64,000 nt of DNA, taken from NCBI RefSeq assembly GCF_000758305.1, contig NZ_CP009458.1, positions 3,720,001-3,784,000 of the forward strand, in the 5' to 3' direction. Position 1 is the stretch's first letter. The number at the start of each line of letters is the position of its first letter. This document shows, one piece after another, positions 16,254-25,188 of the stretch. The stretch is from Cedecea neteri. GTDB lineage: Bacteria > Pseudomonadota > Gammaproteobacteria > Enterobacterales > Enterobacteriaceae. The notes under the pieces are model-generated. The model saw only the letters and a list, made by a program, of their open reading frames with translations. It was not told the origin of the DNA and made no database searches. Position numbers and translations under genes: made by a program.

Positions 16254-17630
16254 GTGGCAAAAACATTATTGCGCAGCGGATGCCTGGATGACTTTCTCGC
16301 GCTGGGCGAAAACGGTCAGGCAGTGTTTGATTCCGCGTTTCAAATACGCGAAACATTACGCCTTCGTAAACAGCAGGCCGTCGCCGATGCGCTGGCCATT
16401 CCCCAGCCGAACGACGAAGGCGACCGCGTCGACTGGTATGCGCCTCAGGAAGGCAGCGTCACCAGTTGGGCCGCCGCCAGCGACGAAGAGCGTCGCACCG
16501 CCCTTCGCTATCTGGATAATTGTTTATCTAACGTGGCCTCGCTCAGCGCCCGCTGCCAGCAGGCGGAGAAAACCTCGATCCGCCTCTTTGGCGCACTGCT
16601 GGAAAAAGCCCTGCAGTTCCCTGGCAGCCAGCACGTCTATCTGGTGAACGGCAAGCCGGTGATCACCTTCTGGGGTTTTGTGAATCTTAACCAGGGCGCA
16701 CGGGACGATGTGCTGGAGTGCCTGCGGGTGGTGGAATCGCGCGAGCCTGAAATCGCGTTTATCCCTGAAGAAGCGATGCCGGAGCCGGAGCCGCTGCCAG
16801 TAGAAATTAGCGAGCCCGAAAAACCGCTGCTTGAAACCCCGATGGCGGTTCAGGTGGATGATGATTCTCCAGTTTATAGCCTCGCCGCAGTGAAAAAAAC
16901 CGCAGCCGAAGAAGAAAAACCAGCCCCGCGCCCGGAACCTGCCGCTGTAGTTGCGAAGCCTCGCCGCCGCTGGCTGCTGCCGGTCGCCGCGGTGATTGCC
17001 GTCGCCGTTGCGGCTCCAGTGGGTTATCTGCTGCTTAGCGAGAACCAGACCGTGCCGGTGGCAACCGCCCAGGCCGAAGTCCCGCCTACACCTATTGCGC
17101 CAGCCCCCATTCAGGCCGTCGATGTAGCGAAAACAACTTTGCCGCTGACGCCTGCCGAAGTTGTGGTGCCGCCTAAACCTGAGCCAGCGCCGGTTGCCGC
17201 GCCAGAAGAAAATCCTGAGCCGATTGTCGTGGCCGCAGACGTGCCGAAGAATGCGTTAATTCTACCGGCAGAAGCCGTGAAAATTGGCTCCACCAAATTC
17301 CTCAACGGCACCTGGCGAGCACAGATCGATTTCAGTGACCCAATCACCGGTAAAGCCCCAAGTCTTCGCTACCAGATAGCCAACAACAAAGGCACGGTGC
17401 GCCTGGTGCACGGCGACAACATTGTCTGTAAAGCCGAGGTGTTTTCCGGCCTGCATCAGAACGGCGCGCTGATGATTAAAACCCGCGGTAACGCGCGCTG
17501 CAGCGACGGCAGCCGCTACCCGATGCCGGAAGTGACCTGTAAAACCGGCAGCAACGGTGCCGCCGTTTGCACCGGCCGCTATGAAGGCGACAAAGTCATA
17601 CCGATCACCTTCCGAAAAGTGAGTAACTGA
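16254..17630 (+). CDS. srfA: SrfA-like virulence-associated protein
   Basis: A 458-residue protein starting at GTG. A soluble N-terminal domain (about 1-165) is followed by a Pro/Glu-rich stretch, one membrane segment (LLPVAAVIAVAVAAPVGYLL, about 241-260), a Pro/Ala/Glu-rich spacer and a C-terminal domain with four cysteines (about 340-458), probably periplasmic. The N-terminal block resembles Salmonella SrfA, named as an SsrB-regulated factor. It is first of three tightly packed genes; the next starts 3 bp after its stop. Biochemical role unknown. Confidence 0.85.
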   Translation: MAKTLLRSGCLDDFLALGENGQAVFDSAFQIRETLRLRKQQAVADALAIPQPNDEGDRVDWYAPQEGSVTSWAAASDEERRTALRYLDNCLSNVASLSARCQQAEKTSIRLFGALLEKALQFPGSQHVYLVNGKPVITFWGFVNLNQGARDDVLECLRVVESREPEIAFIPEEAMPEPEPLPVEISEPEKPLLETPMAVQVDDDSPVYSLAAVKKTAAEEEKPAPRPEPAAVVAKPRRRWLLPVAAVIAVAVAAPVGYLLLSENQTVPVATAQAEVPPTPIAPAPIQAVDVAKTTLPLTPAEVVVPPKPEPAPVAAPEENPEPIVVAADVPKNALILPAEAVKIGSTKFLNGTWRAQIDFSDPITGKAPSLRYQIANNKGTVRLVHGDNIVCKAEVFSGLHQNGALMIKTRGNARCSDGSRYPMPEVTCKTGSNGAAVCTGRYEGDKVIPITFRKVSN

Positions 17631-17632
17631 TC

Positions 17633-20605
17633 ATGCTGGCGACCCTTTTTCACTACAAGCCGAGCGTCACGCTCATCAAAGACAGCGGCATTCAGTTCCT
17701 GGACTTTGGCCTTGCGCCGCAGACTAACGCCGCCCACGCCGGGCGCTTTGTACGCCAGACGGCCAACGGCCCGCTGTTACGCCTTGATTACGATGTTGTG
17801 CCCGGCAAATTTACCCTGCCGGGCGAAAACGGCACCGCGCCAGAAGTGGTGAAACCCGAAAGCACCATTACGCTTGGCCACTCCCTGCGGGTAATGGATA
17901 AAACCTGGCTGCCGCTGCCGTTCCTGCGCTTTAACCCACCGCGTACCTTTGTGGGCGGCCCGGATAACTGGGCTCGCGTGCAGGTGCGTGTTCTGGAAAC
18001 GCCAGATTCTGCAGGAAATACGGTGCGTATCAGCATCGCGCTGGACAGCAAAATTTACGCGGACGATCATCCCGCCGCCCATCTGGCGCCGACGGAAAAT
18101 GACGTCCGCAACGGCGCCCGTTTTGCGCTGGCCTGGCACAACCACGAGATCAAAGACTTCCTCGACCAGACCTGGGTGGACGGCTGGCTGCGCGAAACCT
18201 TCTCCCAGTTTGCCACGCGTGTGGAAGAGCGCACCGAGCGTGAACTCGCCGCCGCGATGAAAGCCTTTGAATACCAGGCTCATTATCTGAACATTCTGGA
18301 ACTTATCGGCAACCAGCTCGCCGTCCCGGAAGTGAAGATCGTCACCGCCACGCTGCAATCCCCGCCGATTGACGTAGATCTGGTGCTGGATGTGGGCAAC
18401 ACCCACACCTGCGGCGTGTTGATCGAAGATCACGGCGAAGAAAACGACGGTCTGCGCCAGACCGCCGAGCTGCAGATCCGCTCCCTGAGCGAGCCGCAGC
18501 TGATCAACGACGCGATGTTTACCAGCCGCCTTGAGTTCAGCGAGGCAAAATTTGGCAAACAGCATTTCTCCGTTGAAAGCGGGCGCGATGACGCCTTTGT
18601 CTGGCCGTCTATTGCCCGCGTGGGCGACGAAGCCCGCCGCATGGCCTGCGCTCGCCTCGGTACAGAAGGCGCCAGCGGGATCTCCAGCCCGCGCCGCTAC
18701 CTGTGGGACGTCACGCCAGCCAGCCAGGACTGGCGCTTCAGTCAAATGGGTGTGAAAACCCAGCGTGAGCCGCTGGCGACCGCATTCCCGCTGATGAACC
18801 TGATGAACGACGACGGCCAGCCGCTGTACGCCCTGCCGATGGACGAGCGCCTGCCGGTGTTTTCGCCGCAGTACAGCCGCAGCTCGCTGATGACCCTGAT
18901 GCTGTGCGAGCTGCTCTCCCAGGCGCTGATGCAGATCAACAGCATAGGATCCCGCCAGAGCATGGGGCACCCGACCTCACCTCGCCAACTGCGCAACCTG
19001 ATCCTGACTTTACCTTCTGCAATGCCGAAGCCTGAGCGCGAACTGTTCCGCCAGCGGATGCAGGAGGCCGTCGGCCTGGTGTGGAAAGCGATGGACTGGC
19101 ACCCGACCGACGAAGGCTTCACCCTCGAGCGCGACAAAAAGAAAAGTATCGTGCCGGTGCCAGAAGTGCAGATGGAGTGGGACGAAGCCACCTGCGGCCA
19201 ACTGGTCTGGCTGTATAACGAGGCGCTGGTGAATTACGCCGGGCAAACCGGGCGCTTCTTTGAAAGCCTCGCCCGCCCTGACCGCCCCCTGACGCCGGAC
19301 GAACCCGTCGGTAAAACCCTGCGCGTGGCTTCGATTGACATCGGCGGCGGCACAACCGATATGGCCATCACCCAGTATCAACTGGACGACGGTGTGGGCA
19401 GCAACGTGAAAATCGCGCCGCGCCTGCTGTTCCGTGAAGGCTTTAAAGTCGCCGGGGACGATATTTTGCTGGACGTGATTCAGCGCTGCGTCCTGCCTGC
19501 CTTGCAGGCGCACATTCACAAAGCTGGCGTTGCTGACGCACCAGGCCTGATGACCACGCTGTTCGGGGAATCTGGCCGCATGGACACCCGCGCCACGCTG
19601 CGCCAGCAAACCGCGCTCCAGCTATTTATTCCGCTTGGCCATGCGGTGCTTTCTTTCTGGGAAGAGAGCGACCCGGAAGCGCCGGATTCGGTGCTGGAAG
19701 CCACCTTCGGCGAGCTACTGACCCAGCAGCCAACCCGCAACGTGATCAACTACGTTCAGCAGGCGGTGCAGCACGAGCTGCCTGCCGACGCGCCGCAGTT
19801 CGACATCATGAGCGTACCGCTGCAGGCGGAAATTGCCGCGCTGCAGGATGCACTGCTGGCGGGCCAGTTCACCCTCACCGCCCCGCTGCAGGCGCTGTGC
19901 GAAGTGATCAACCATTATTGCTGCGACGTGCTGTTAGTCACCGGTCGCCCTGGCTGTCTGCCTGGCGTGCAGGCGCTGCTGCGCCACCTGCAGCCTGTGC
20001 CGGTTAACCGCATTGTCTGGCTCGATAACTACCAGACCCACGAGTGGTATCCGTTCAGCCAGCAAGGGCGCATCGGTAACCCGAAATCTACCGCCGCGGT
20101 GGGCGCAATGCTGTGCAGCCTGGCGATGGATCTGCGCCTGCCGAGCTTTAACTTTAAAGCCGCCGATATTCAGGCCTACTCCACCGTGCGCTATCTGGGC
20201 ATGCTGGACGGCAACGACCGGCTGCTGGAAGACAATGTCTGGTACCGGGATATCGATCTCGACAGCCCGCAGGCGAACCTGGACACCCGAGTCCACTTCC
20301 CGCTGCGCGGCAACGCCTGCCTGGGCTTCCGTCAGTTGGATAACGCCCGCTGGCCAGCCACGCCGCTCTACACGCTGGCGATTAACTCTCCGCAGCTGGC
20401 GAAATCAATTGCCGGAGACGGCGTGCTGAACGTGCGCCTGAAGCAGACCAGGGAGGCGGAGTCATTCAGCCTTGCCGAAGCCTGGCTGTCGGACGGCAGC
20501 AAAGTCCCCCTCGAACAACTGAGTTTTAAACTGAATACCCTCGCCGGCAGCTACAGCGGGGCGACGCATTACTGGATAGACAGCGGGAGCGTATACCAAA
20601 AATGA
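17633..20605 (+). CDS. srfB: SrfB-like protein with actin/Hsp70-type ATPase motifs
   Basis: A 990-residue cytoplasmic protein, usual SrfB size. Two glycine-rich motifs of the actin/Hsp70/sugar-kinase fold are visible: VLDVGNTHTCGVL (about 248, phosphate-1) and IDIGGGTTDMAI (about 568, phosphate-2). A candidate adenosine motif, VTGRPGCLPGVQ, is near 768. The long N-terminal 240 residues and the insert between the phosphate loops are family-specific. It overlaps srfC by the ATGA junction, indicating coupled translation. The ATPase role is inferred from motifs. Confidence 0.88.
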   Translation: MLATLFHYKPSVTLIKDSGIQFLDFGLAPQTNAAHAGRFVRQTANGPLLRLDYDVVPGKFTLPGENGTAPEVVKPESTITLGHSLRVMDKTWLPLPFLRFNPPRTFVGGPDNWARVQVRVLETPDSAGNTVRISIALDSKIYADDHPAAHLAPTENDVRNGARFALAWHNHEIKDFLDQTWVDGWLRETFSQFATRVEERTERELAAAMKAFEYQAHYLNILELIGNQLAVPEVKIVTATLQSPPIDVDLVLDVGNTHTCGVLIEDHGEENDGLRQTAELQIRSLSEPQLINDAMFTSRLEFSEAKFGKQHFSVESGRDDAFVWPSIARVGDEARRMACARLGTEGASGISSPRRYLWDVTPASQDWRFSQMGVKTQREPLATAFPLMNLMNDDGQPLYALPMDERLPVFSPQYSRSSLMTLMLCELLSQALMQINSIGSRQSMGHPTSPRQLRNLILTLPSAMPKPERELFRQRMQEAVGLVWKAMDWHPTDEGFTLERDKKKSIVPVPEVQMEWDEATCGQLVWLYNEALVNYAGQTGRFFESLARPDRPLTPDEPVGKTLRVASIDIGGGTTDMAITQYQLDDGVGSNVKIAPRLLFREGFKVAGDDILLDVIQRCVLPALQAHIHKAGVADAPGLMTTLFGESGRMDTRATLRQQTALQLFIPLGHAVLSFWEESDPEAPDSVLEATFGELLTQQPTRNVINYVQQAVQHELPADAPQFDIMSVPLQAEIAALQDALLAGQFTLTAPLQALCEVINHYCCDVLLVTGRPGCLPGVQALLRHLQPVPVNRIVWLDNYQTHEWYPFSQQGRIGNPKSTAAVGAMLCSLAMDLRLPSFNFKAADIQAYSTVRYLGMLDGNDRLLEDNVWYRDIDLDSPQANLDTRVHFPLRGNACLGFRQLDNARWPATPLYTLAINSPQLAKSIAGDGVLNVRLKQTREAESFSLAEAWLSDGSKVPLEQLSFKLNTLAGSYSGATHYWIDSGSVYQK

Positions 20606-22743
20606 AGCAGCTAACTACCACGCTCAGCCATCTGGTGAACTGGGTTCAGATGACCCGCACTTTTTCGCCGCTGCTCGACAATGAAGCGGACAGCCTGCTT
20701 GCGCGCCTCCAACAGCTGAGCGAACGACACCGTCGCATCAGCGCGCTGGAGGATGCTCCGCTGACGCTGGGCATTTATGGTCACGCCCTGGACGGCAAAA
20801 ATCATCTGCTGAATACCCTGCAGGGCAGCCCGAATGGCCGCATCGATATTCAGCTCGGCGATAAACGCCTGGACTACCTGACGCACATCAATCCTGGACA
20901 TACGCCAGCGGCGATGGCGGTGCGTTTTAGCGTGCAGCAGCCGCCGGAAGTGGATAATTACCCGCTGCTGCTGACGCTGTTCAGCGAGGCCGAACTGGCG
21001 CAGCAGTTTATCAACCGATATCACGCCTCTGACGCACCCCGCCGGGCAACATCCAGTGCGGTTGCCCTGCGGCTGACTGAACTTGAAGCCCGCCGTCTGT
21101 CTGCAGCTGCACCAGGATTAACCCATGAGCAAACGGCCGATCTGCTGTACGGCTACCACCGCCTCCAGCGCCGCCAGCATCACCTGGATGAGCGCCTGGT
21201 TTACCGCATGGCCGAGCTTGCACCTTGCCTTTCGACAGAAGATCGCGCCTCGCTGTTCGCCCTGTTGTGGGGCGAAGATAGCGCCCTGACGGAAACCTGG
21301 CTTCGGCTGGCGCAGGCCTTGCAGCATCTGGGCTGCGTGGAGCAGGTTCTGGCCCCGGCAAGCCTCGTGGTGGACAGCTTCCTGCTGCCTGCCGAAGGTT
21401 TTCTGATACCTTCCGGCCCTGAAGAGGCGCCGGAACAGGCGGATGTGATGGTTTGCCCGCTAGTACGGAATCAGCCGGGTTCGCACCTCAGCCTGCCGCA
21501 GAACGACCTCGCGCAACTGTGCGCCGAAGTTATTTTCACCCTCGGCCAGCCAACCGCGCTGAGCAACGTGGATTTACTGGATATCCCGGCGAATCAGCTA
21601 AGCTGGTACACCACTCGTCTTCAGCCGGACACGCTGCTGGTGTGTAACGCCGTCAGCGAGCGCGGTGAAGTTCAGGCGACGGGGAAAGCGCTGACGTGGT
21701 GGGTAGACAGCACCCAAAGCCCGGGGCACAGCGCGCTGCCGGGCCTGGTCTGGGCCATCACGCCGTTTGATGCCCGTTTTACGCTGGGTGCCAGCCTGGA
21801 TGACGGCGTTCAGCGCCTGATCGGCAACCCTGGCAAGCGCTGGGGCACGCTGCAGGCGCTCGACAGCAGAAACATGCATCGCCTGCTGGAATGGTTGACT
21901 GATGCACTTAATGGCACCCGCCGTGAACAGCGCCTCGCCGCCCTGCGCAACGACCTGGAAGCGCAAACCGTCGCGCTGTTCCAGCGCTTTATTGACGCGC
22001 AGCAGGCCACTCCGCAACAGGCTCGCCAGCAGGCAGAAGATCTGGTGCGAGCTCTGCAGGCCCGGGCAACCCAGCACGGTGATTTGCTGGCAAGCCTGGT
22101 GCCATCCCGGGATGCGCTGCAGCAGATATGGCTGCAGCACCAACAGCAGCATCAGCCTAAACCGGAAGGCTTTGCGCTGGAGATAGACTTGTTTGCCGAT
22201 GCGGCCGAGCAGATTGTCCCCCAGACCGAAGGCATCAGCTACGCCCGCGCCGTGCACCAGCTTTGGGTTAACCACCTGCGCCTGCTGGGCCAGCGTCGGG
22301 AGGCGGCGCACCAGTTTGGCCTGGACAGCGTTCAGCTTCAGGCGCTGTGCGATGTGCTGATCGTCGCCAGCTACCGGCTGGATGTGCCGATGAGGCTGGA
22401 ACGCAGCATGCAAAACGGCGATTCCGGGCTTGAGCTGGATATTTCCCGCGCCAGTACGGTGCTGGGTGATTTTATTGCCTGGCTGGGCTACGCCAGCGTG
22501 ACGGTTTCCGATCGGCCTGCAAGCCGTGTCAATAAAGGCCAGGCCGTGTTTGCACCGCCCGCGCAGGCGGATATCAGTCGCCGCCTGACGAAACTGGGCG
22601 AGCAGCCCACACGCGGCAACGCCAGCTACGTGTATGACTGGCTGGTCGCGCTGTATACACGTGCAACGGAGAATATCGGCTATCAAAACCCGCTGGATAT
22701 TAATGAGAAGCAGCGGCAGACGCTGGTAAAGCTGCTGGGGTGA
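20602..22743 (+). CDS. srfC: SrfC-like protein with degenerate P-loop
   Basis: A 713-residue protein closing the srfABC operon. LGIYGHALDGKNHLLNTL (about 53-70) sits where a GTPase P-loop would be, GxxxxGK, but with Asn in place of Ser/Thr. VDLLDIPA (about 324) resembles a switch-II DxPG-like strand. The rest is helical, with Gln-rich coiled-coil stretches around 440-530. The layout recalls dynamin-like or septin-like proteins, but nucleotide binding is unproven. Final gene before a long non-coding gap. Confidence 0.85.
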   Translation: MKQLTTTLSHLVNWVQMTRTFSPLLDNEADSLLARLQQLSERHRRISALEDAPLTLGIYGHALDGKNHLLNTLQGSPNGRIDIQLGDKRLDYLTHINPGHTPAAMAVRFSVQQPPEVDNYPLLLTLFSEAELAQQFINRYHASDAPRRATSSAVALRLTELEARRLSAAAPGLTHEQTADLLYGYHRLQRRQHHLDERLVYRMAELAPCLSTEDRASLFALLWGEDSALTETWLRLAQALQHLGCVEQVLAPASLVVDSFLLPAEGFLIPSGPEEAPEQADVMVCPLVRNQPGSHLSLPQNDLAQLCAEVIFTLGQPTALSNVDLLDIPANQLSWYTTRLQPDTLLVCNAVSERGEVQATGKALTWWVDSTQSPGHSALPGLVWAITPFDARFTLGASLDDGVQRLIGNPGKRWGTLQALDSRNMHRLLEWLTDALNGTRREQRLAALRNDLEAQTVALFQRFIDAQQATPQQARQQAEDLVRALQARATQHGDLLASLVPSRDALQQIWLQHQQQHQPKPEGFALEIDLFADAAEQIVPQTEGISYARAVHQLWVNHLRLLGQRREAAHQFGLDSVQLQALCDVLIVASYRLDVPMRLERSMQNGDSGLELDISRASTVLGDFIAWLGYASVTVSDRPASRVNKGQAVFAPPAQADISRRLTKLGEQPTRGNASYVYDWLVALYTRATENIGYQNPLDINEKQRQTLVKLLG

Positions 22744-23271
22744 ATTAGAGCGTTTGCCTCTCACTCCGGCCAAGGGGGAAACAAGCCGAGTTCAATATTG
22801 CTTATTCCCTCTCCTTCTGCCTCTCCCACTGGGAGAGGCTATCTGCAAACTATTCTGCTGCGGGTTCTTTATTATCGTCATCACCAATATTGCTGCTGTA
22901 ACGGCAATATTATAGGGCATGCATTTCCGTCGCGGATATTAATTACGCCGATGGGTTAATAAAACCCGTAGTGTTAAACTCACCTTTTATTTATACTCCT
23001 CATAACTAAACGAATTAAACCTCGCTTCCCCGCCCGAATTCTCACGCGCCATATTAATGCACCTTGATATGATCCTGATCAATAGCCCACTCAATTAAAG
23101 ATAAATTAACATTCATCAAAGTCTTAATCGTTGCTTAATTAAACACTTACAGAAGGAAAATCGCCGCCGTATCCAGGAGTATTCATTCGCGATAGTAAGC
23201 TTTGCCTTTGGGTTGATTTTGCTATCCGTAAGTATTACCCCCACAACCTCCATCTATAGGGAACTTAGAAT
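22744..23271. other. 528-bp non-coding gap between srfC and the pilin-like genes
   Basis: Contains a degenerate repeat copy (22757-22839) and a hairpin AATATTGC / GCAATATT with a 10-base loop at 22886-22911 that may end the srf transcript. From about 22970 onward there is a long AT-rich leader that must hold the pilin promoter. No convincing ORF, RNA gene or recognised operator was seen. Confidence 0.6.
22757..22839. repeat. Degenerate intergenic repeat element
   Basis: Recognisable blocks of the window's repeat family (CCTCTCACTCCGGCC, TATTCCCTCTCC, CTCTCCCACTGGGAGAG) with eroded ends. It lies just past the srfC stop, the usual position of this element at 3' ends. Confidence 0.6.
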
Positions 23272-23811
23272 ATGAATATGAGAAAGAAACTATTTTTTGC
23301 CTGTTTTACGGCAGCCGGTATTTTTTCCGCCAGCACGGCCCTGGCGGCGCCAACCTGGATTAACGACGATGTGTTTTCCCTTGACGTTAAACCGACAGTG
23401 GTTAAAACAAGTACGTTATCTATGTCCACCTCAAACCCATTAACTTCAGAAGGTAATGTAAAACCCGGCGATCGTTTATTTACCATTAATGTCAGTGCGG
23501 ATGCGACGACGAAAGTAGCCCTTACTGGTGCGAATGAAACAATCATTGCAGAGACTGGAGCCGTCCGTAATACGCGTAGCGGACCTATTTCTCTACTAGG
23601 TTATCTGCCGTCAGGATATACTCAACACATAACTAATGAACAAGAGTTTTTTCCTGTCGGCAGTAGCTCAGATCCTTACAACAGAGTTTTATTATTAGAA
23701 GGTGAGGATATATACAATTTAGATATCACTGTAGCTTCAGATGCAGAAGAGAAGTATACCCTCCCCGGCACTTACACCTTTGAATTCGTTGCCCAAGCCT
23801 ATACAGAATAA
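23272..23811 (+). CDS. Secreted pilin-like protein 1
   Basis: A 179-residue protein with a clear signal peptide (KKLFFACFTAAGIFSAS, cleavage after ALA-AP). The mature part is beta-rich and has no cysteines. It ends PGTYTFEFVAQAYTE, the aromatic-rich final strand common in chaperone-usher pilins. It shares this ending and general layout with the next gene, so they are paralogues. No chaperone or usher gene is intact nearby. I cannot name a family with certainty; fimbrial or capsule-like subunits of the Saf/Psa kind are the closest impression. Confidence 0.6.
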   Translation: MNMRKKLFFACFTAAGIFSASTALAAPTWINDDVFSLDVKPTVVKTSTLSMSTSNPLTSEGNVKPGDRLFTINVSADATTKVALTGANETIIAETGAVRNTRSGPISLLGYLPSGYTQHITNEQEFFPVGSSSDPYNRVLLLEGEDIYNLDITVASDAEEKYTLPGTYTFEFVAQAYTE

Positions 23812-23857
23812 CCCTTCACTTACATTCATAAAATTTTAAATTACAGGTGACACAGTA

Positions 23858-24382
23858 ATGTTTAAATATTTAATTATCTTAAGCCCACTAGCATTTGCAT
23901 TTAATGCCTCTGCCATTAATTTTCAGGGCACCCCGGTCACGACAAAGGCTGACGTTGTAGTCAAACAAGACAGCAGAATAACTCTGAGCGCAGGGGGTGT
24001 GGCAAATAATATTCCAGAAGATAACGTGGGGACTGGACAAATCTTTAAATTATACGTCGACGCATCCGAGGCGAACACTAAGATTTCAATTGCGGGGGGG
24101 AGCGAAACCATTATCAACGAGGACGGAACTGTATATAGCAACGCTAAAGATGACGGCACTAAACTTATCCTACAGATAGATAAAACAAATACGAAGAAGG
24201 TTAGTACGGATACAGCCTATTTGCCTGCAGCTGCAAACCAGGTTACGGGTGCCAGCTCCTTATTAACCACTATGACTAATAGTGGTAGAGAGATAGTTAT
24301 TTTCAATGGCGCAGACGTCCCACAAAACGTCACCCCGGGTGAATATGTTTTTAGCTTTATTGCTCAAGCCTATACCGAATAA
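23858..24382 (+). CDS. Secreted pilin-like protein 2
   Basis: A 174-residue paralogue of the preceding protein: signal peptide (LIILSPLAFAFNASA), beta-rich body without cysteines, and the ending PGEYVFSFIAQAYTE. It lies 46 bp downstream with its own AGGTGA ribosome site and no terminator between, so the two are probably co-transcribed. A GC hairpin follows at 24453. Function by analogy only: surface subunits or adhesins. Confidence 0.6.
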   Translation: MFKYLIILSPLAFAFNASAINFQGTPVTTKADVVVKQDSRITLSAGGVANNIPEDNVGTGQIFKLYVDASEANTKISIAGGSETIINEDGTVYSNAKDDGTKLILQIDKTNTKKVSTDTAYLPAAANQVTGASSLLTTMTNSGREIVIFNGADVPQNVTPGEYVFSFIAQAYTE

Positions 24383-24452
24383 GCCAGCCGCAATAACAGC
24401 CTGAGAGACATGCCAAAAACAGGTTTCTTAGTCTGCCTGAAAAAACAAACAT

Positions 24453-24470
24453 CGCCCCCGCAAGGGGGCG
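24453..24470 (+). terminator. Hairpin after the pilin-like genes
   Basis: CGCCCCC / GGGGGCG with a GCAA tetraloop, 70 bp after the second pilin stop. The T-run is short (TTCGT), so termination strength is uncertain. Confidence 0.6.
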
Positions 24471-24561
24471 TTCGTATCAGCCTTTAATAAGGGAAGACAT
24501 TATTTTCCGGATAAAAAGGCTGGCCGTATCTCGTCTCCGTTTTGTCAACCGCGGCCGGTTC

Positions 24562-24770
24562 ACACGGCGAAAATTAAATTAGCGCATATTTCTGTAGCGC
24601 TGTTGCTCTGTTTATACGGTCATGCGGCAATACCGCAGACAACGCGGCAAATAACGTCGACGTACAGCAGTTTTCCGTCAAGCTCTTCCACGCCGTCCGG
24701 CGGCGGGTGTATTAGTTAACCGCGCTGGCCTGCCTCTGCCCGAACCAGGACAACACGGTCACGCTGGGGG
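24562..24770 (+). pseudogene. Possible remnant of a pilus chaperone gene
   Basis: A signal-peptide-like run (KIKLAHISVALLLCLYGHAA) is followed, after a frame change, by NNVDVQQFSVKL. QFSVKL is the usual opening strand of periplasmic pilus chaperones of the Caf1M/SafB kind. After another shift only weak similarity remains, with stops. The position downstream of two pilin-like genes fits a lost chaperone-usher cluster. This is a weak call based on short matches. Confidence 0.25.
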
Positions 24771-24777
24771 CGTCAGC

Positions 24778-24878
24778 CCCTCACCCCGGCCCTCTCCCCA
24801 GAGGGGCGAGGGGGAAAACACGCTACCGAAGACACTGCTTATTCCCTCTCCCTTCCAGGGAGAGGGTTAGGGTGAGGG
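24778..24878. repeat. Intergenic repeat element, copy 3
   Basis: A 101-bp element with CCCTCACCCCGGCCCTCTCC at the left end and GGGAGAGGGTTAGGGTGAGG at the right. It separates the pilin remnant region from the ABC-F leader. Confidence 0.85.
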
Positions 24879-24994
24879 TAAGCAGCGACGCCGCACTAAA
24901 GTGACTCGCAACAAATTCTGGCAGGTGGCAACCCATTAACTTTCCCGCTACAATCCGCCTACCCATCCACTCAACGAATATAAGGAGGATCCCC

Positions 24995-25078
24995 ATGATG
25001 TCTTGTGAGCGCTTTAACCGTTCGCATACTTTTGGCGATCGTCTCTGCTCAAGCGTTATCGGTTCCGTGCTGCGATAA
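24995..25078 (+). CDS. Leader peptide upstream of the ABC-F gene
   Basis: A 27-codon ORF with a near-perfect ribosome site, AAGGAGG, 6 bp before its ATG and a TACAAT -10-like box about 40 bp upstream. Peptide: MMSCERFNRSHTFG, then DRLCSSVIGSVLR. Its last codons form the 5' arm of a long hairpin (25047-25091), the arrangement of ribosome-controlled attenuators. It ends 110 bp before the ABC-F start. Not in any family I recognise. Confidence 0.6.
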   Translation: MMSCERFNRSHTFGDRLCSSVIGSVLR

Positions 25079-25179
25079 CTTCGGCTTGAGCGAAGAAACT
25101 TACTGAATCCCTTCTCTCGGGCTTACCGGGTTATCGTCAGCGTTATACGACGAGGCGTTTGCACGCCATAACTCTTGAG
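25047..25179 (+). promoter_or_regulatory. Attenuator-like set of hairpins before the ABC-F gene
   Basis: Hairpin 1 pairs GCTCAAGCGTTATC (25047-25060, inside the leader ORF) with GATAAC (25074-25079) and GCTTGAGC (25084-25091), separated by a TTCG bulge. Hairpin 2 pairs GTTAT (25142) with ATAAC (25068-style copy at 25168-25172) around GGCG/CGCC. A third GTTATC (25130) and a CTTGAG (25174-25179, next to the ABC-F start) could pair with arms of hairpin 1. The mutually exclusive pairings suggest translation-dependent switching. Confidence 0.5.
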
Positions 25180-25188
25180 TAAGCACAT

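Noticed and set aside
17777..18970. A 397-codon minus-strand ORF inside srfB
   Set aside because: Shadow of srfB, with unlikely composition and no start signals.
21598..22773. A 391-codon minus-strand ORF opposite srfC
   Set aside because: Antisense shadow of a conserved gene; no recognisable motif.
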